A stretch of DNA of 64,000 nt, taken from NCBI GenBank assembly GCA_965243345.1, contig CBDEUR010000003.1, forward strand, positions 2,790,001 to 2,854,000, written 5' to 3'. Shown in pieces: positions 16,085 through 25,120 of the stretch. Each line of letters opens with the position of its first letter. Position 1 is the stretch's first letter. The notes beneath the pieces are model-generated. The model saw only the letters and a list, made by a program, of their open reading frames with translations. It did no database searches and had not been told where the DNA came from. The translations under genes were made by a program, and so were the position numbers. Source of the DNA: Bin52 sp965243345 (GTDB lineage: Bacteria > Pseudomonadota > Alphaproteobacteria > Thalassobaculales > Thalassobaculaceae).

Positions 16085-18163
16085 TCAGCCCCAGTCGGAG
16101 CCGCGACCGCCGCCGGAGGAGCGCGGCGGATTTGCCGTCTCCGAACCGGCATCCGGCGCACCGTCCTGCGCCACCTTGCCCTTCGTATCCGGCGCCTTCC
16201 CGGCCTCCCTTTCGGCCGCCGCCGCGTCCGGTTGCGGATCGCCGGCCTCTCCCGGAAGCGGCACGAGATCGAGCTCGCCCTGCCAGGCCGCAGGCTCCGG
16301 CGGCGTGGCGGGCGCGACGGGACCATCGGCGGAGTGGAAGTCGTCCGGGTCCGGCGGCTCCGGGATCGCGATCCCGTCGCTGCCGGCCCCTTCGGCACCG
16401 CCTCGCGGTTCCGCCCCATCGTCTTCGCGCGGCACGAACCGCTCGGCTGCCTTCTGCCTGGAAACGTACTTCAGGCGGATCGAGGCGACCGGGAAGGGGC
16501 CGGGGAACTTGAGATAGCCGTCCAGGTTGGGAAGCCGCATGATCTCGGAAGGAAGCGCCAGCGCCCGGAGCTCGCGGCGCGGCGTGAGCGAGACGCCGTC
16601 GCGGATGGTGTTGGCGCCGTAGGAGAATCCCTCGGAGACTTCCTCGATCTCGCTGCGGCCGAGGCTGTCGGCCGACCATTGCGCGGTGTCGCGGTCCGGG
16701 GCCGCCAGCACCACCCTCGTGCCGCAGAGCCCGGAGATGGTCTCCGCGCCGTTGCGGCCGTAGAGGTCGCGCAGCGCCGAGGCGACCTGGACGCCGAGCA
16801 CGAAGCAGCCGCCGAACTGGCGCGACTCCGCGAGGCCGGGCTGGAGCGACGGCACCTGGTGGAGCGTCGGCAGCTCGTCGAGGATGACCCAGATGCGCCG
16901 CCCGTCGTCCTGGGCGAGCGACAGCATGGCGTTGACCGCGATCTCCAGCCAGGTCGAGATCAGCCCGCGCAGGCTGGCGTGCTGGTCGCCCCTGGACGTG
17001 AGGAACAGGAACCCGCCTCGGTCCTCGTCCGATATCCACTCCCGGATCGAGAACGGCTTGCCCTCGTCGGGCAGGAACTCCAGGGCGGACAGGTTGGCGG
17101 TCAGCATGGCGCGCACCGAGAGCGCGGTCTTGGGGTTGTCGGGATCGACGATCGACTGCGCGACCGTGCCTTCCATCGCCTCGGCGAGCGCCGTCAGGTC
17201 GGTCTTCAGGAGATGGTCGACCAGGACCCTGTTGTCCGTCACCCCCTTCTGCCTGAGCACGCCGGCGCCGTTGGAGAAGAGCTGGCGCGCCGCCGTCACC
17301 CAGAACGGGTCCACCGTGTCCTTCTGCTGGGGGATCAGCGCGGCGGCCATCATGTCGAAGTCGCGCGGGTTGCGGGCTTCGAGGAAGGGCGACCAGCGCG
17401 GCGCGCGGGCATCGAGCGGGTTCAGCAGCACGTCGCGGTCCCGATCGAAGAAGGACCGCGTGTAGGAGCCCATCTTGTCGTAAAGGACGCAGCGCTCGCC
17501 CCTGCTACGGATCTGCGAGACGAGATCGGAGATCAGCACCGTCTTGCCGGACCCGGTGGTGCCCGAGACGATTGTGTGCTGGGTCTCGGTGCGCTCCGGA
17601 TACGGGATGCCGGCGATGGCGTAGGGCCGGAACCGGGCGGCGCCCGGCATGCGCGCCAGCAGCCGCTCATGCGGCGATTGCAGCCGGCGGCGGAGCTCAT
17701 TAGCCGTCACCATTTCGGCGCCCCTTATGCGCTTCTGGCGGCCGAGCTGCGCCCCGCGGTACCAGAACGCGACCAGGAACAGCGCGATCAGCCCGGCCCC
17801 GGACGCAGCGCCGAGCCCGGCGCTGGCGAACATCTCGTCCCGGATCCGCTCGCGCGCCTCCAGCGCCGGGACGGAGGCGGCGATGTCGCGGATGCGCATC
17901 ACGCGCCGCGTGCCGTCTTCGAAGCGGATTTCCTGGCCCGAGTCCGGGTCGTAGCCGAGGACGAGCTTCACTTCCGCCAGCGTCGTCATGCCGGCGGCGT
18001 ACCATTCCGCGCCCGTGGTCCGGTGCCACAGCGTCCAGGCAGGCACGGCGACGGTGGTGAAGGCGGCGAAGAACACGCCCGCCCGGAAGAGCTGGCCCCA
18101 CATGCGGATGCCGTGGAAGACGGTCTGGCCGCCCCGGAGCGTACTGCCGCCGATGCCGCGCAT
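16085..18163 (-). CDS. traD: Type IV coupling protein TraD, module 1
   Basis: A 692-residue inner-membrane ATPase that brings the relaxosome to the secretion channel. Two N-terminal transmembrane segments lie at about residues 28-48 and 120-145. Walker A GTTGSGKTVLISD is near residue 200 and Walker B IWVILDELPTLHQ near 425. The last ~110 residues are acidic and Pro-rich and diverge between the two copies, whereas the ATPase core is almost unchanged. Only one base separates it from the relaxase. Upstream lies a 150-bp interval shared with a divergent small gene, so traD and relaxase may be transcribed separately from the main tra operon. Confidence 0.95.
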   Translation of the reverse strand: MRGIGGSTLRGGQTVFHGIRMWGQLFRAGVFFAAFTTVAVPAWTLWHRTTGAEWYAAGMTTLAEVKLVLGYDPDSGQEIRFEDGTRRVMRIRDIAASVPALEARERIRDEMFASAGLGAASGAGLIALFLVAFWYRGAQLGRQKRIRGAEMVTANELRRRLQSPHERLLARMPGAARFRPYAIAGIPYPERTETQHTIVSGTTGSGKTVLISDLVSQIRSRGERCVLYDKMGSYTRSFFDRDRDVLLNPLDARAPRWSPFLEARNPRDFDMMAAALIPQQKDTVDPFWVTAARQLFSNGAGVLRQKGVTDNRVLVDHLLKTDLTALAEAMEGTVAQSIVDPDNPKTALSVRAMLTANLSALEFLPDEGKPFSIREWISDEDRGGFLFLTSRGDQHASLRGLISTWLEIAVNAMLSLAQDDGRRIWVILDELPTLHQVPSLQPGLAESRQFGGCFVLGVQVASALRDLYGRNGAETISGLCGTRVVLAAPDRDTAQWSADSLGRSEIEEVSEGFSYGANTIRDGVSLTPRRELRALALPSEIMRLPNLDGYLKFPGPFPVASIRLKYVSRQKAAERFVPREDDGAEPRGGAEGAGSDGIAIPEPPDPDDFHSADGPVAPATPPEPAAWQGELDLVPLPGEAGDPQPDAAAAEREAGKAPDTKGKVAQDGAPDAGSETANPPRSSGGGRGSDWG

Positions 18164-18313
18164 GTGCGTTCTCCCTCAGATTGCGTGGATTGCCGCCGGG
18201 AGGCCGAGGTGGGCGGGGGGCCGGGCGAAGGGGCCCGGGAGGAGAGAGCGTCCATCCCGGCCGACCGGCGCCCGGGATTCCCATTCCCCGGATCGCCGGT
18301 ATGATCGGAGGAC
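18164..18313. promoter_or_regulatory. Divergent traD / small-gene interval, module 1
   Basis: This interval separates two divergent starts. It contains GGGATTCCC (18274-18282), then 17 bp, then TATGAT (18300-18305), and GGAGG (18307-18311) before the small gene's ATG. The same block at the same 17-bp spacing occurs in module 2, so it is probably functional. As a promoter it would start transcription beyond GGAGG, so an operator or other site is also possible. Confidence 0.5.
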
Positions 18314-18685
18314 ATGAACATGACACGAACATTTGACGATCGGCCTGGGCCCGCCGGGCCTCCGGCGCCGTCCCGGACCAGCTGGGGCGAGCGCGCCCTG
18401 GTTCTGGCCGGCTTCGCGCTCGCGGCCCTCGCCACCGCATGGTCCGCGGCCACCGGCGCCGGCATCGAGACCGTCGCCGCCGCATGGCTTGCCGCCGGCG
18501 CCTGGGCCTTCCTTTCTTCGCTGGTCCTCGCGCTCCGGCGGGGTCTCCGCAACCGCGACTGGAGCCCCTTCCGCCGCGCCCGCCTTCCCGACGACACCGA
18601 GCTCATCGACTGGAGCACGCAGAGCGGCCGGTACCTGGACATGGCCCTCGCCGAGGACAACGAGCGGCTGATGCGCGGGGACTGA
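18314..18685 (+). CDS. Small inner-membrane protein between traG and traD, opposite strand (module 1)
   Basis: A 123-residue protein reading against the tra operon. Residues ~25-75 form two hydrophobic segments (ALVLAGFALAALATAW and AAAWLAAGAWAFLSSLVLAL), followed by a basic turn and a conserved hydrophilic tail with ELIDWSTQSGRY and an AEDNERL end. A homologue with the same position and orientation is in module 2, about half identical by eye, so the gene is real. No family was recognised. The F plasmid keeps its entry-exclusion gene traS between traG and traD; the position and membrane topology invite that comparison, but the orientation differs. Confidence 0.75.
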   Translation: MNMTRTFDDRPGPAGPPAPSRTSWGERALVLAGFALAALATAWSAATGAGIETVAAAWLAAGAWAFLSSLVLALRRGLRNRDWSPFRRARLPDDTELIDWSTQSGRYLDMALAEDNERLMRGD

Positions 18686-18708
18686 ACCCGGGCAGTCCGT
18701 CCCCCGCA

Positions 18709-21624
18709 TCACGGCGAGGAGTCCCCCCAGCCCCTTTCGTCCTGCGGCCTGTCCCGCCCGGCGCCGCCGGGGGCGGCGTCAGGCACCGCGTTCCTCGCCG
18801 TGCCGTAGAGCTTGCCGGCGAGCCAGTCTCCGACCACCGGCAGGTTTTCGGTCGCGTGACGCTCGAATGGCTTGTCCGCCTCGACGGCCACGCCGACGCG
18901 GCCCTCCGCAGTCTCCCGCCCGGTCACCGTCTGCCGGGCCTCGCGCGCCGTTTCCTTCATGGTCATTTCGGTCTTCGTCTCGACCCGCTCTTCCATCGCG
19001 CCCACGTCGGTTTCGCCCGGGCGCGGGGCGCCCGCCGCAGCGGCGCGATCCCGCACGCCCGCCGACCAGCCGCCATATGCGGCGGCGGTCTCGCCGGCAT
19101 AGGACTCCCGCAGCCTGCCCGCCGCGTCCTCGTAGACCGCCGCCCCGCCGACCGACGCCGGGTCCGGCCCGGCGGGGGCGGGGAACTTCTCGGCGACGAA
19201 CGCGGCGGCGTGCTCGCGCAGGGTCTCCGCGTCCTCCGCCGTCTGCACCGAGATCAGGGCCCCGGCCCCGGCGGCGCCGATCGGCCTGCCGTCCGTTCCC
19301 GTCCGCTCCGACAGCCAGGCGAAGAAGGGCTGGGCGAGGTTGCGGTCGATCGCCTGGGCGTCGGAGCGCACCTGCGCCTCCTGCTCCGACCACATCTCGG
19401 ACTCGTTCCGCGCCAGCGACGCCCGCTCCTGGAACGTCCGCATCCGGGTGAGATTGGCGTTGAGGCTCTCGTCGAGGCTCGCAAGCTCGCTGTCGCCGGT
19501 CTGCGTCGAGTAGCGCCGGGAGGCCTCCGAGACCTGCGACCAGGTCTCCGTGACGCCGTGCTGGCGGTCGTACTCCTTCACGCGGTTCCAGGCCTCCTGC
19601 TCGATGGTCTGGCCACGCCACATCACCGAGCCGTCCGCCTTCGCCTTGACGATGAAGTCCCAGCCGCCGCCGACGCTTGCCTGGCCGGTCAGCAGCGCCG
19701 CCTGGTTCCGGGATATGCCGGCGATCTCCGCGAGCTTCTCGTGGTGCGACTCCAGCGCCTGCGCCTGGCTCGACTCGCTTTCCGTAACCCCGCGCGCATG
19801 GGCTTCGCCCGTGCTGATGTCGTGGGAGTAGCGCTCGACCAGCCCGGTCGCGTCGGTGACGGCGGCGTTGCGCGCCTGGCCCGCTTCCGCCGACCAGTGG
19901 CGCGAGAGGCCGCGTGCCTCCGCCGCGCGGGTCTCGTAGCTGGTGGCGAGCGATTCCGAGAGCCGGACTCCGGCGGCGGGAATGTTGCTGGTCGCCGACG
20001 ACGCGTCCACGACCGGCGTGCCGTCGCCGGTCACGACGAATCCCGCGCCGGCGGGCGCAAAACCCACATAGCGGTCGGTGTCGACATGGGCCGAGGTGCG
20101 GATCTGGCGGCCCTCCAGGGTCGCGAACCGGTGCGTGTCGTAGCCCGTGTTGGCGAGCGACAGGTTGCCGGTCGTGCCCTCGTGCGCGGCCGAGGACGCG
20201 GCGTCCTGGCCGACCGCCAGCACGGACGTGGCCAGCACCGTCGCCTTCGACAATCCATACGCCAGGGCGGCGGCGAGGAACGGCACCGACATCGACAGGT
20301 AGCCCGACATCACCGCGACGTCGGAGGCGACCGCCCTGATCCCGGCCTGGGCCACCAGCGAGATGCCGATATCGCCGCCCGGCATGAGCGCGGCGGCCTG
20401 CATCCTCTCGGCCGCCTCGCCCATGCTGATCCGGTGCAGCACCGCGTAGAGCGGCCCCCATGACTGGAGCCAGACCAGCCCGGTGACATAGGAGCGGAAG
20501 ATCGCGCCGCCCGCGGGCGTCAGCATCAGCAGCACCGCCATCGGGAAGGCGCCGATGTAGAGGCATTCGAAGACGATCCGCAGCAGCGGCACCCAGGTCT
20601 CGGCCTGCCGTCCGATGGCCCGGTAAGCCGAGACCGTCTGCGCCTCGGCCCGGGCTTCGGTATAGGCCCTCAATGCGGCCGCATTGCCGGCCTCGGCCGC
20701 CCACTGCTCGCCGGCGTCGTGGACGGCGTTCAGCACCATCTGCTGGCGCATGATCTCGGCCGCCGAGCGCGCCGCGCCGATGAGGAAGGTGTGGGAGGCG
20801 GGCAGCGCCGCCAGCAGCTCGGCGCGGGCCAGCGCATCGGTGCGGGCGTCGGGGAAGATGCGCCGCCCGAAAATGGTCCCGGCGCGCTGGATTTCGGCAT
20901 TCCACTGCGCGTTCAGCCGGCCCGCGCCGTCGCGGCAGGTGACCACCTGGCGGTCGACCGTCGTGGCGCCGCCGGCGCCCGCCGCGCCGCGCGTCGCAAA
21001 CTCGAACATGCGCGCCGGCGAGGCCCCGGCCGACGGCGTGCCCGTGGCGGTGACCAGCCGCCAAAGGTCGGTCGATTCGCGCAGGTCGTCGGCCGAGATA
21101 TGGCCCAGCAGCAGGGCGTGGAACACGCACTGGCGGGCGTAATTGCGGAGGTTGCGCGCGAACACCGCGTCGGTGATTTCCAGACGGGTCGTCTTGGCCG
21201 CGAGCCGGGCGCCGAAGATCAGCCCGTGGCGCCGGTACTGCAGGTCGTTCGGCAGCGTGAAGGCTTGCTCGGTGAGGCGCGTCAGCCCGTCGCCGACGTT
21301 GCTGGTGAGCGAGGCGAACAGCGCCAATCCAATGGGGACGTTGGCCACCACCGCCGGCGCCAGGGTCGGATCGAGCCGGTCGACCACCCGCACGGTCGCC
21401 TTGGGCACGATCATCGCGCCCCACACCGCCACGAACAGCAGCATCCACTTCGCGTTGTCCTTCCAACTCCCGCCGAAGGCGGTGCGGAAGAGCACCCAGG
21501 CGAGCCCGGCGACGCCGGCGAGCTGGGCGAGCGTGATGTAGGCGCCGCCGCCGGTGATGGCGGCAACGGCGTTCAGCAGATCGACGAGATAGGTGCCGCC
21601 GCCGAGGGTGAAGAGCTCGTACAT
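18709..21624 (-). CDS. traG: TraG, mating-pair stabilisation protein, module 1
   Basis: A 971-residue protein. In F-type systems TraG's N-terminal membrane domain works in pilus assembly and its C-terminal periplasmic part in mating-pair stabilisation and entry exclusion. Here hydrophobic segments occupy residues ~30-110, 365-400 and 430-480. The rest is Gln/Glu/Ala-rich and helical (QVSEASRRYSTQTGDSELAS). I chose the ATG at 21624 (MYELFTLGGGTYLVDLLNAV), matching module 2. Longer in-frame starts upstream would cross traH. It ends 23 bp from the convergent small membrane gene. Confidence 0.92.
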   Translation of the reverse strand: MYELFTLGGGTYLVDLLNAVAAITGGGAYITLAQLAGVAGLAWVLFRTAFGGSWKDNAKWMLLFVAVWGAMIVPKATVRVVDRLDPTLAPAVVANVPIGLALFASLTSNVGDGLTRLTEQAFTLPNDLQYRRHGLIFGARLAAKTTRLEITDAVFARNLRNYARQCVFHALLLGHISADDLRESTDLWRLVTATGTPSAGASPARMFEFATRGAAGAGGATTVDRQVVTCRDGAGRLNAQWNAEIQRAGTIFGRRIFPDARTDALARAELLAALPASHTFLIGAARSAAEIMRQQMVLNAVHDAGEQWAAEAGNAAALRAYTEARAEAQTVSAYRAIGRQAETWVPLLRIVFECLYIGAFPMAVLLMLTPAGGAIFRSYVTGLVWLQSWGPLYAVLHRISMGEAAERMQAAALMPGGDIGISLVAQAGIRAVASDVAVMSGYLSMSVPFLAAALAYGLSKATVLATSVLAVGQDAASSAAHEGTTGNLSLANTGYDTHRFATLEGRQIRTSAHVDTDRYVGFAPAGAGFVVTGDGTPVVDASSATSNIPAAGVRLSESLATSYETRAAEARGLSRHWSAEAGQARNAAVTDATGLVERYSHDISTGEAHARGVTESESSQAQALESHHEKLAEIAGISRNQAALLTGQASVGGGWDFIVKAKADGSVMWRGQTIEQEAWNRVKEYDRQHGVTETWSQVSEASRRYSTQTGDSELASLDESLNANLTRMRTFQERASLARNESEMWSEQEAQVRSDAQAIDRNLAQPFFAWLSERTGTDGRPIGAAGAGALISVQTAEDAETLREHAAAFVAEKFPAPAGPDPASVGGAAVYEDAAGRLRESYAGETAAAYGGWSAGVRDRAAAAGAPRPGETDVGAMEERVETKTEMTMKETAREARQTVTGRETAEGRVGVAVEADKPFERHATENLPVVGDWLAGKLYGTARNAVPDAAPGGAGRDRPQDERGWGDSSP

Positions 21625-21646
21625 ATGTAAGGTGTCACGCCATGGC

Positions 21647-23152
21647 TCAGCGCGACCCGGCGCCGGCACCGCCGCGCGCGAAGGCCAGTGCCGCGCGGAG
21701 ATCGGCGGACAAGGCCCCGGCAAGTTCTGTCTCGATCAGCCTGAGCTTCTCCACGACGGCGAGCGCGGTGTTGAGCCGCTGGAGTCCCTGGTGACGATGG
21801 CGCGCCAAGGCGATGCGGTTCGAGCGCAACCCCTCGCGCCAGCGCTGCAGCTGCTCGCCGTCGGCGATGTCCAGCGTCCCGGCGCGCTCCTCGACCGTGC
21901 GGTGCAGGTCGGTGAGCCACACCTGCATGACGTCGAGCGCCACCGCCTCGGCGAGCGCGTCCATCTCCTGGTCGATCACCGCGCCGCGATAGGCGGCGGC
22001 CGCGTTGGCGACCCGGTAGACCGGCAGGGTGGTGAGGTTGACCAGCCCGAGCGTCGGCGCGGGCACGGCGGTGTCGGCGCGCACCGCATCGACCATGTCG
22101 CGCAGGAGCGACGCCACCCGCGCGCGGAAGCCCCGGTTCGCCGGAATCGTCACCGTGCCGAGCGTCGGGTTGAGACAGGCGGCAGGCGTGTCGCAGCGAT
22201 AGACCGGGAGCGCCCCGCCGCCCTCCATCAGCACCTCGGTCACCCGACGGTCGAGCGCCAGCGGCTCCAGGATGCGCACCCGCGGGCCGGAGGTATCGGC
22301 GTCGGAAGTCGGCGCGGTGACGATCAGCGTGCCGGTGACCGCCATGGCGAACTCGGCAAGCTGGGTGTCGCCGGCGAGGAAGGACGACGCCCTGATCGCC
22401 TTCCACGCGTAGTTGACGTTGACCGGCACCTGGTCGGCCATGGCACCCGAGGCGGCGGCGAGGGTCGAGTTGCGCTTCCCGTCCGCGCCGCAGCCGTGCT
22501 TCGCGGCGGCGTAGTCGGAGAAGATCCCCTGGCCGGTGCCGATCGCGGCGCAGATCGCGGACGAGGCCCGGTCGTTCTTCGACCACAGCGCGCCGACCAG
22601 GGCCTGGGCGGTCTCGCAGGAGTTCAGGTTCTGGGAGTTGACCCACTGCGCCAGCGCCCGGAGCTTCGCCATGGTCTCGGCGATCACCGGCGAGATGGTC
22701 TCCAGCGCCAGCTCGAAGGCGAAGCCGGCGGCGTTCTGCGCCACCGCGCGGCCGAAGGCGACGAGCTGGTCGGAATTGATGAACGAGAACGCGCCGGCGA
22801 AGGCGTCGATGCCGCCGCAGCCCGAGCGGAACGACGGCAGGCCTACCGTCGCGATCTGCTCGGAGCGCACCGGGGAGCGCAGGTAGAGGTTGCCCAGCGT
22901 CCAGTGGCCAGAGGCCTGGCCCTGGAAGGCGGTCGGCCCGGTGGTGTTGACCGCCGCGCCCTGCCAGAAGCGGTTCATCTCCGACAGCACGTCCGCCCGG
23001 GCCGGTGCGGCCGCGAGAAGGGCGGCGGCAAGCAGGCCGGCCGATACGGCGGCCCGCCGGAAACGGCGCTGTATGCCGGACGGACGCCGGCGCCGACGGT
23101 TCGTGCATACGGTATGCAATCCGGCCCGCATCGGGGAATCGCTAGTAGTCAT
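21647..23152 (-). CDS. traH: TraH, pilus assembly protein, module 1
   Basis: A 501-residue periplasmic/outer-membrane-associated F-pilus assembly factor. A basic, extended leader is followed by a hydrophobic signal (AGLLAAALLAAAPARAD), then the mature start VLSEMNRFWQGAAVN. The Gly- and Cys-containing motifs RSGCGGIDAFAGAFSFINSD, NLNSCETAQALVGALW and KHGCGADGKR are characteristic. The ATG at 23152 overlaps the end of traF by 11 bases, and the same overlap exists in module 2, which supports this start. The leader is longer than that of copy 2. Confidence 0.92.
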   Translation of the reverse strand: MTTSDSPMRAGLHTVCTNRRRRRPSGIQRRFRRAAVSAGLLAAALLAAAPARADVLSEMNRFWQGAAVNTTGPTAFQGQASGHWTLGNLYLRSPVRSEQIATVGLPSFRSGCGGIDAFAGAFSFINSDQLVAFGRAVAQNAAGFAFELALETISPVIAETMAKLRALAQWVNSQNLNSCETAQALVGALWSKNDRASSAICAAIGTGQGIFSDYAAAKHGCGADGKRNSTLAAASGAMADQVPVNVNYAWKAIRASSFLAGDTQLAEFAMAVTGTLIVTAPTSDADTSGPRVRILEPLALDRRVTEVLMEGGGALPVYRCDTPAACLNPTLGTVTIPANRGFRARVASLLRDMVDAVRADTAVPAPTLGLVNLTTLPVYRVANAAAAYRGAVIDQEMDALAEAVALDVMQVWLTDLHRTVEERAGTLDIADGEQLQRWREGLRSNRIALARHRHQGLQRLNTALAVVEKLRLIETELAGALSADLRAALAFARGGAGAGSR

Positions 23153-23972
23153 GGCCGGGCTCCAGGGCGGTGAGGGCGTAGATCCGCTCGGCCATCTGGT
23201 CCTCGGCCATCACGCCGAAGCCGACCGGGAGGACACGCTTCGTGGCGGTGTCGAACAGCACCAGGGCGGGAACCGGGGCGTGACCGAGGCCGAGTCGGGC
23301 CGCGCGCCCGTTGTCCGGCACGGCCTCCGGCCAGCCCTCCAGCGCCTCGCCGGTGAGCGAGACGGCGAGCACGTCGAGGCCGTGACGTCTTGCGAAGGCC
23401 CGGAGCAGCGGACCGAACACCTTGCATCCCGCGCATCCGGCATGGCCGAGATAGATCAGCCCGTAGCGCTCCCCGAGCCGGGCGAGGGCGCCGTCGCGGG
23501 CCTCGCGCCGTTCGTCCGACCAGACCTGCTTGGCGAGCGCGCCCACAGGGCGGCGCAGCGTGTAGTCGAGCTCCGGCGTCGCCCAGACCGTGCGCCGGAA
23601 GGCGTCGGAGAAGGCCGCCGCCCGTTGAAGCGTCTCCTGCTGGAGGCGCAGATAGGCGGTCACCTTCTCCGGCGTCGGGTCGAGGATCGCCTCGGCACGC
23701 GCTTCTTCCAGCACCTTGCGCATCGCCTCGATCCGTTCCGCCGCAGATCCGCTCGTTTGGCCCGAAGGCGGGGCCGGGGCGGGTTCGACCCGTTCCGGCT
23801 CCTCCTCCTGGCGGTCGCAGTAGAAGTGCCAGCCGAGGCCCTGTCCGGCGTTCGATCCGGGATCGCCGCACCACGACCGCCACTCCGCGCCGGCCGCGGA
23901 CGCCCCCAGGGCCGACCACACGACTGTCGCCGCGAGGACACGTTTCAGGGCATGGAGCGCGGCGCGAACCAT
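23142..23972 (-). CDS. traF: TraF, thioredoxin-fold pilus assembly protein, module 1
   Basis: A 276-residue periplasmic protein of the F-pilus assembly set. A signal peptide (VLAATVVWSALGASAAGAEW) precedes the WRSWCGDPGSNAGQGLGWHF start. A thioredoxin-like domain around residues 180-270 holds a CxxC in GHAGCAGCKVFGP; many TraF homologues lack this pair, so redox activity is possible. The ATG shares one base with the traN stop. Its GATCCCGGATCG...CCGGACAGG segment already resembles the dispersed palindrome and has become a full palindrome in module 2. Confidence 0.9.
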   Translation of the reverse strand: MVRAALHALKRVLAATVVWSALGASAAGAEWRSWCGDPGSNAGQGLGWHFYCDRQEEEPERVEPAPAPPSGQTSGSAAERIEAMRKVLEEARAEAILDPTPEKVTAYLRLQQETLQRAAAFSDAFRRTVWATPELDYTLRRPVGALAKQVWSDERREARDGALARLGERYGLIYLGHAGCAGCKVFGPLLRAFARRHGLDVLAVSLTGEALEGWPEAVPDNGRAARLGLGHAPVPALVLFDTATKRVLPVGFGVMAEDQMAERIYALTALEPGHDY

Positions 23973-25120
23973 CACTGCCCCCGCCGGTAGAAGTCCCGGA
24001 TGCGGGTGCGCATCGCCTCGCCGGTGTCGCCGGCGTCGGGCAGCGAGACCGACGGCGCCCGCGACCCGTCCATCAGGTCCTGGGTGAACTCGGAGAGGTC
24101 GAGGCGCGCGAAGTCGATGCCCTCGATCTCGGCCACGGTGAGGCCGCGGCAGCTTCCCCAGCCGATGCCGAGCTGGACCCGGCCCTGCTGCTGCAGGATG
24201 CGCCCGAGCTTCGAGCCGAACACGCACCAGGCCCGCGAGCGGCGGATGCAGACGCCGAACAGCGTCTTCTTCGAGCAGTATGTGCCGAGATAGTGGGTGT
24301 TGCCGGCGTTGCGTTCCTCGGCCAGCTCGCGCTCGGAGGCCGAGCAGTTGCCGAGCCCGACGAGAAGCCCTGAGTTCTTGCAGCAATTGGCGAGGCCGAA
24401 CAGCTTGATGTGGCAGGCGCGGCGCTGGCCGGTGAAGAGACGCATGTCCTGGCGGTCGAACTCGTCGCCGCCCAGCTCCAGCGCCATGTTGAGCCGCGTC
24501 GTCGCGTTCACGAAGCCGGCGTTCGCTTGCGGGCTTACCGTCTCGCAGCCGGCGCCGACGCAGTAGCGCACGGACCCACAAGATCCGCCGTCTCCGGCGT
24601 CCTGAAGATCCGCCCCGCAGTCCGCGGTACTGCCCGAGGCGAGGCCGTCCGCGCCGTGCGCCGCCGACTGCGGCGATGAAGCGACAGTCTCCGAGCGCCG
24701 CACCAGCGGATCGCTGGCCGGCACGTTGGCCGGGGGCCGGCTCGTCGCGCCCCGGACCACCGCGCGGCCGGCCGCGCCGCCGGGATCGTTCGGATCGACG
24801 AGCCGCGCGCGCCCCTCGTCCTCAAGCCGGCTCGCGCCGATGCTGCGTTCGGGCAGGTTCGTGCCGGCATAGCCCGGCACCTCGGCCGCGTTGGACGAAT
24901 CCCGCGCGACCGCGCGCGCCGCCGCATTGCCCGCATTGCCGATGGCGCGGGCCGCCGCCTTCGGGTCCTCTCCGGCCTTGGCCGCCATCCCCGACACCAC
25001 CCACAGCATCAGGCAGACGAGGGCGAACATCGCCGTCCAGGTCAGCAGCCGCATGACCCGCGTCCCGCGGTCCAGCGCGATCTCCACGCAATCGCGGCGA
25101 AGATCGGATTGTTCCGTCAT
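23972..25120 (-). CDS. traN: TraN, mating-pair stabilisation protein, module 1
   Basis: A 382-residue Cys-rich protein with an N-terminal hydrophobic segment (TWTAMFALVCLMLWVVSGMA). The conserved C-terminal part has many cysteines (RRACHIKLFGLANCCKNSG, GLGNCSASERELAEERN, YLGTYCSKKTLFGVCIRRSR), typical of TraN. It is shorter than F TraN (~600 residues), lacking much of the recipient-recognition region. The ATG at 25120 overlaps the trbC stop (ATGA). Residues ~70-170 vary between copies. Confidence 0.9.
   Translation of the reverse strand: MTEQSDLRRDCVEIALDRGTRVMRLLTWTAMFALVCLMLWVVSGMAAKAGEDPKAAARAIGNAGNAAARAVARDSSNAAEVPGYAGTNLPERSIGASRLEDEGRARLVDPNDPGGAAGRAVVRGATSRPPANVPASDPLVRRSETVASSPQSAAHGADGLASGSTADCGADLQDAGDGGSCGSVRYCVGAGCETVSPQANAGFVNATTRLNMALELGGDEFDRQDMRLFTGQRRACHIKLFGLANCCKNSGLLVGLGNCSASERELAEERNAGNTHYLGTYCSKKTLFGVCIRRSRAWCVFGSKLGRILQQQGRVQLGIGWGSCRGLTVAEIEGIDFARLDLSEFTQDLMDGSRAPSVSLPDAGDTGEAMRTRIRDFYRRGQ

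Noticed and set aside
16084..16419. Relaxase start at 16419 giving 1,137 residues
   Set aside because: The extra 112 codons overlap the traD 3' end in another frame. MLSIGAL at 16083 aligns with the catalytic tyrosine spacing and with module 2.
13006..18163. An oriT near the relaxase or traD genes
   Set aside because: No characteristic inverted repeat next to a nick-like sequence could be picked out by eye in the small intergenic spaces.
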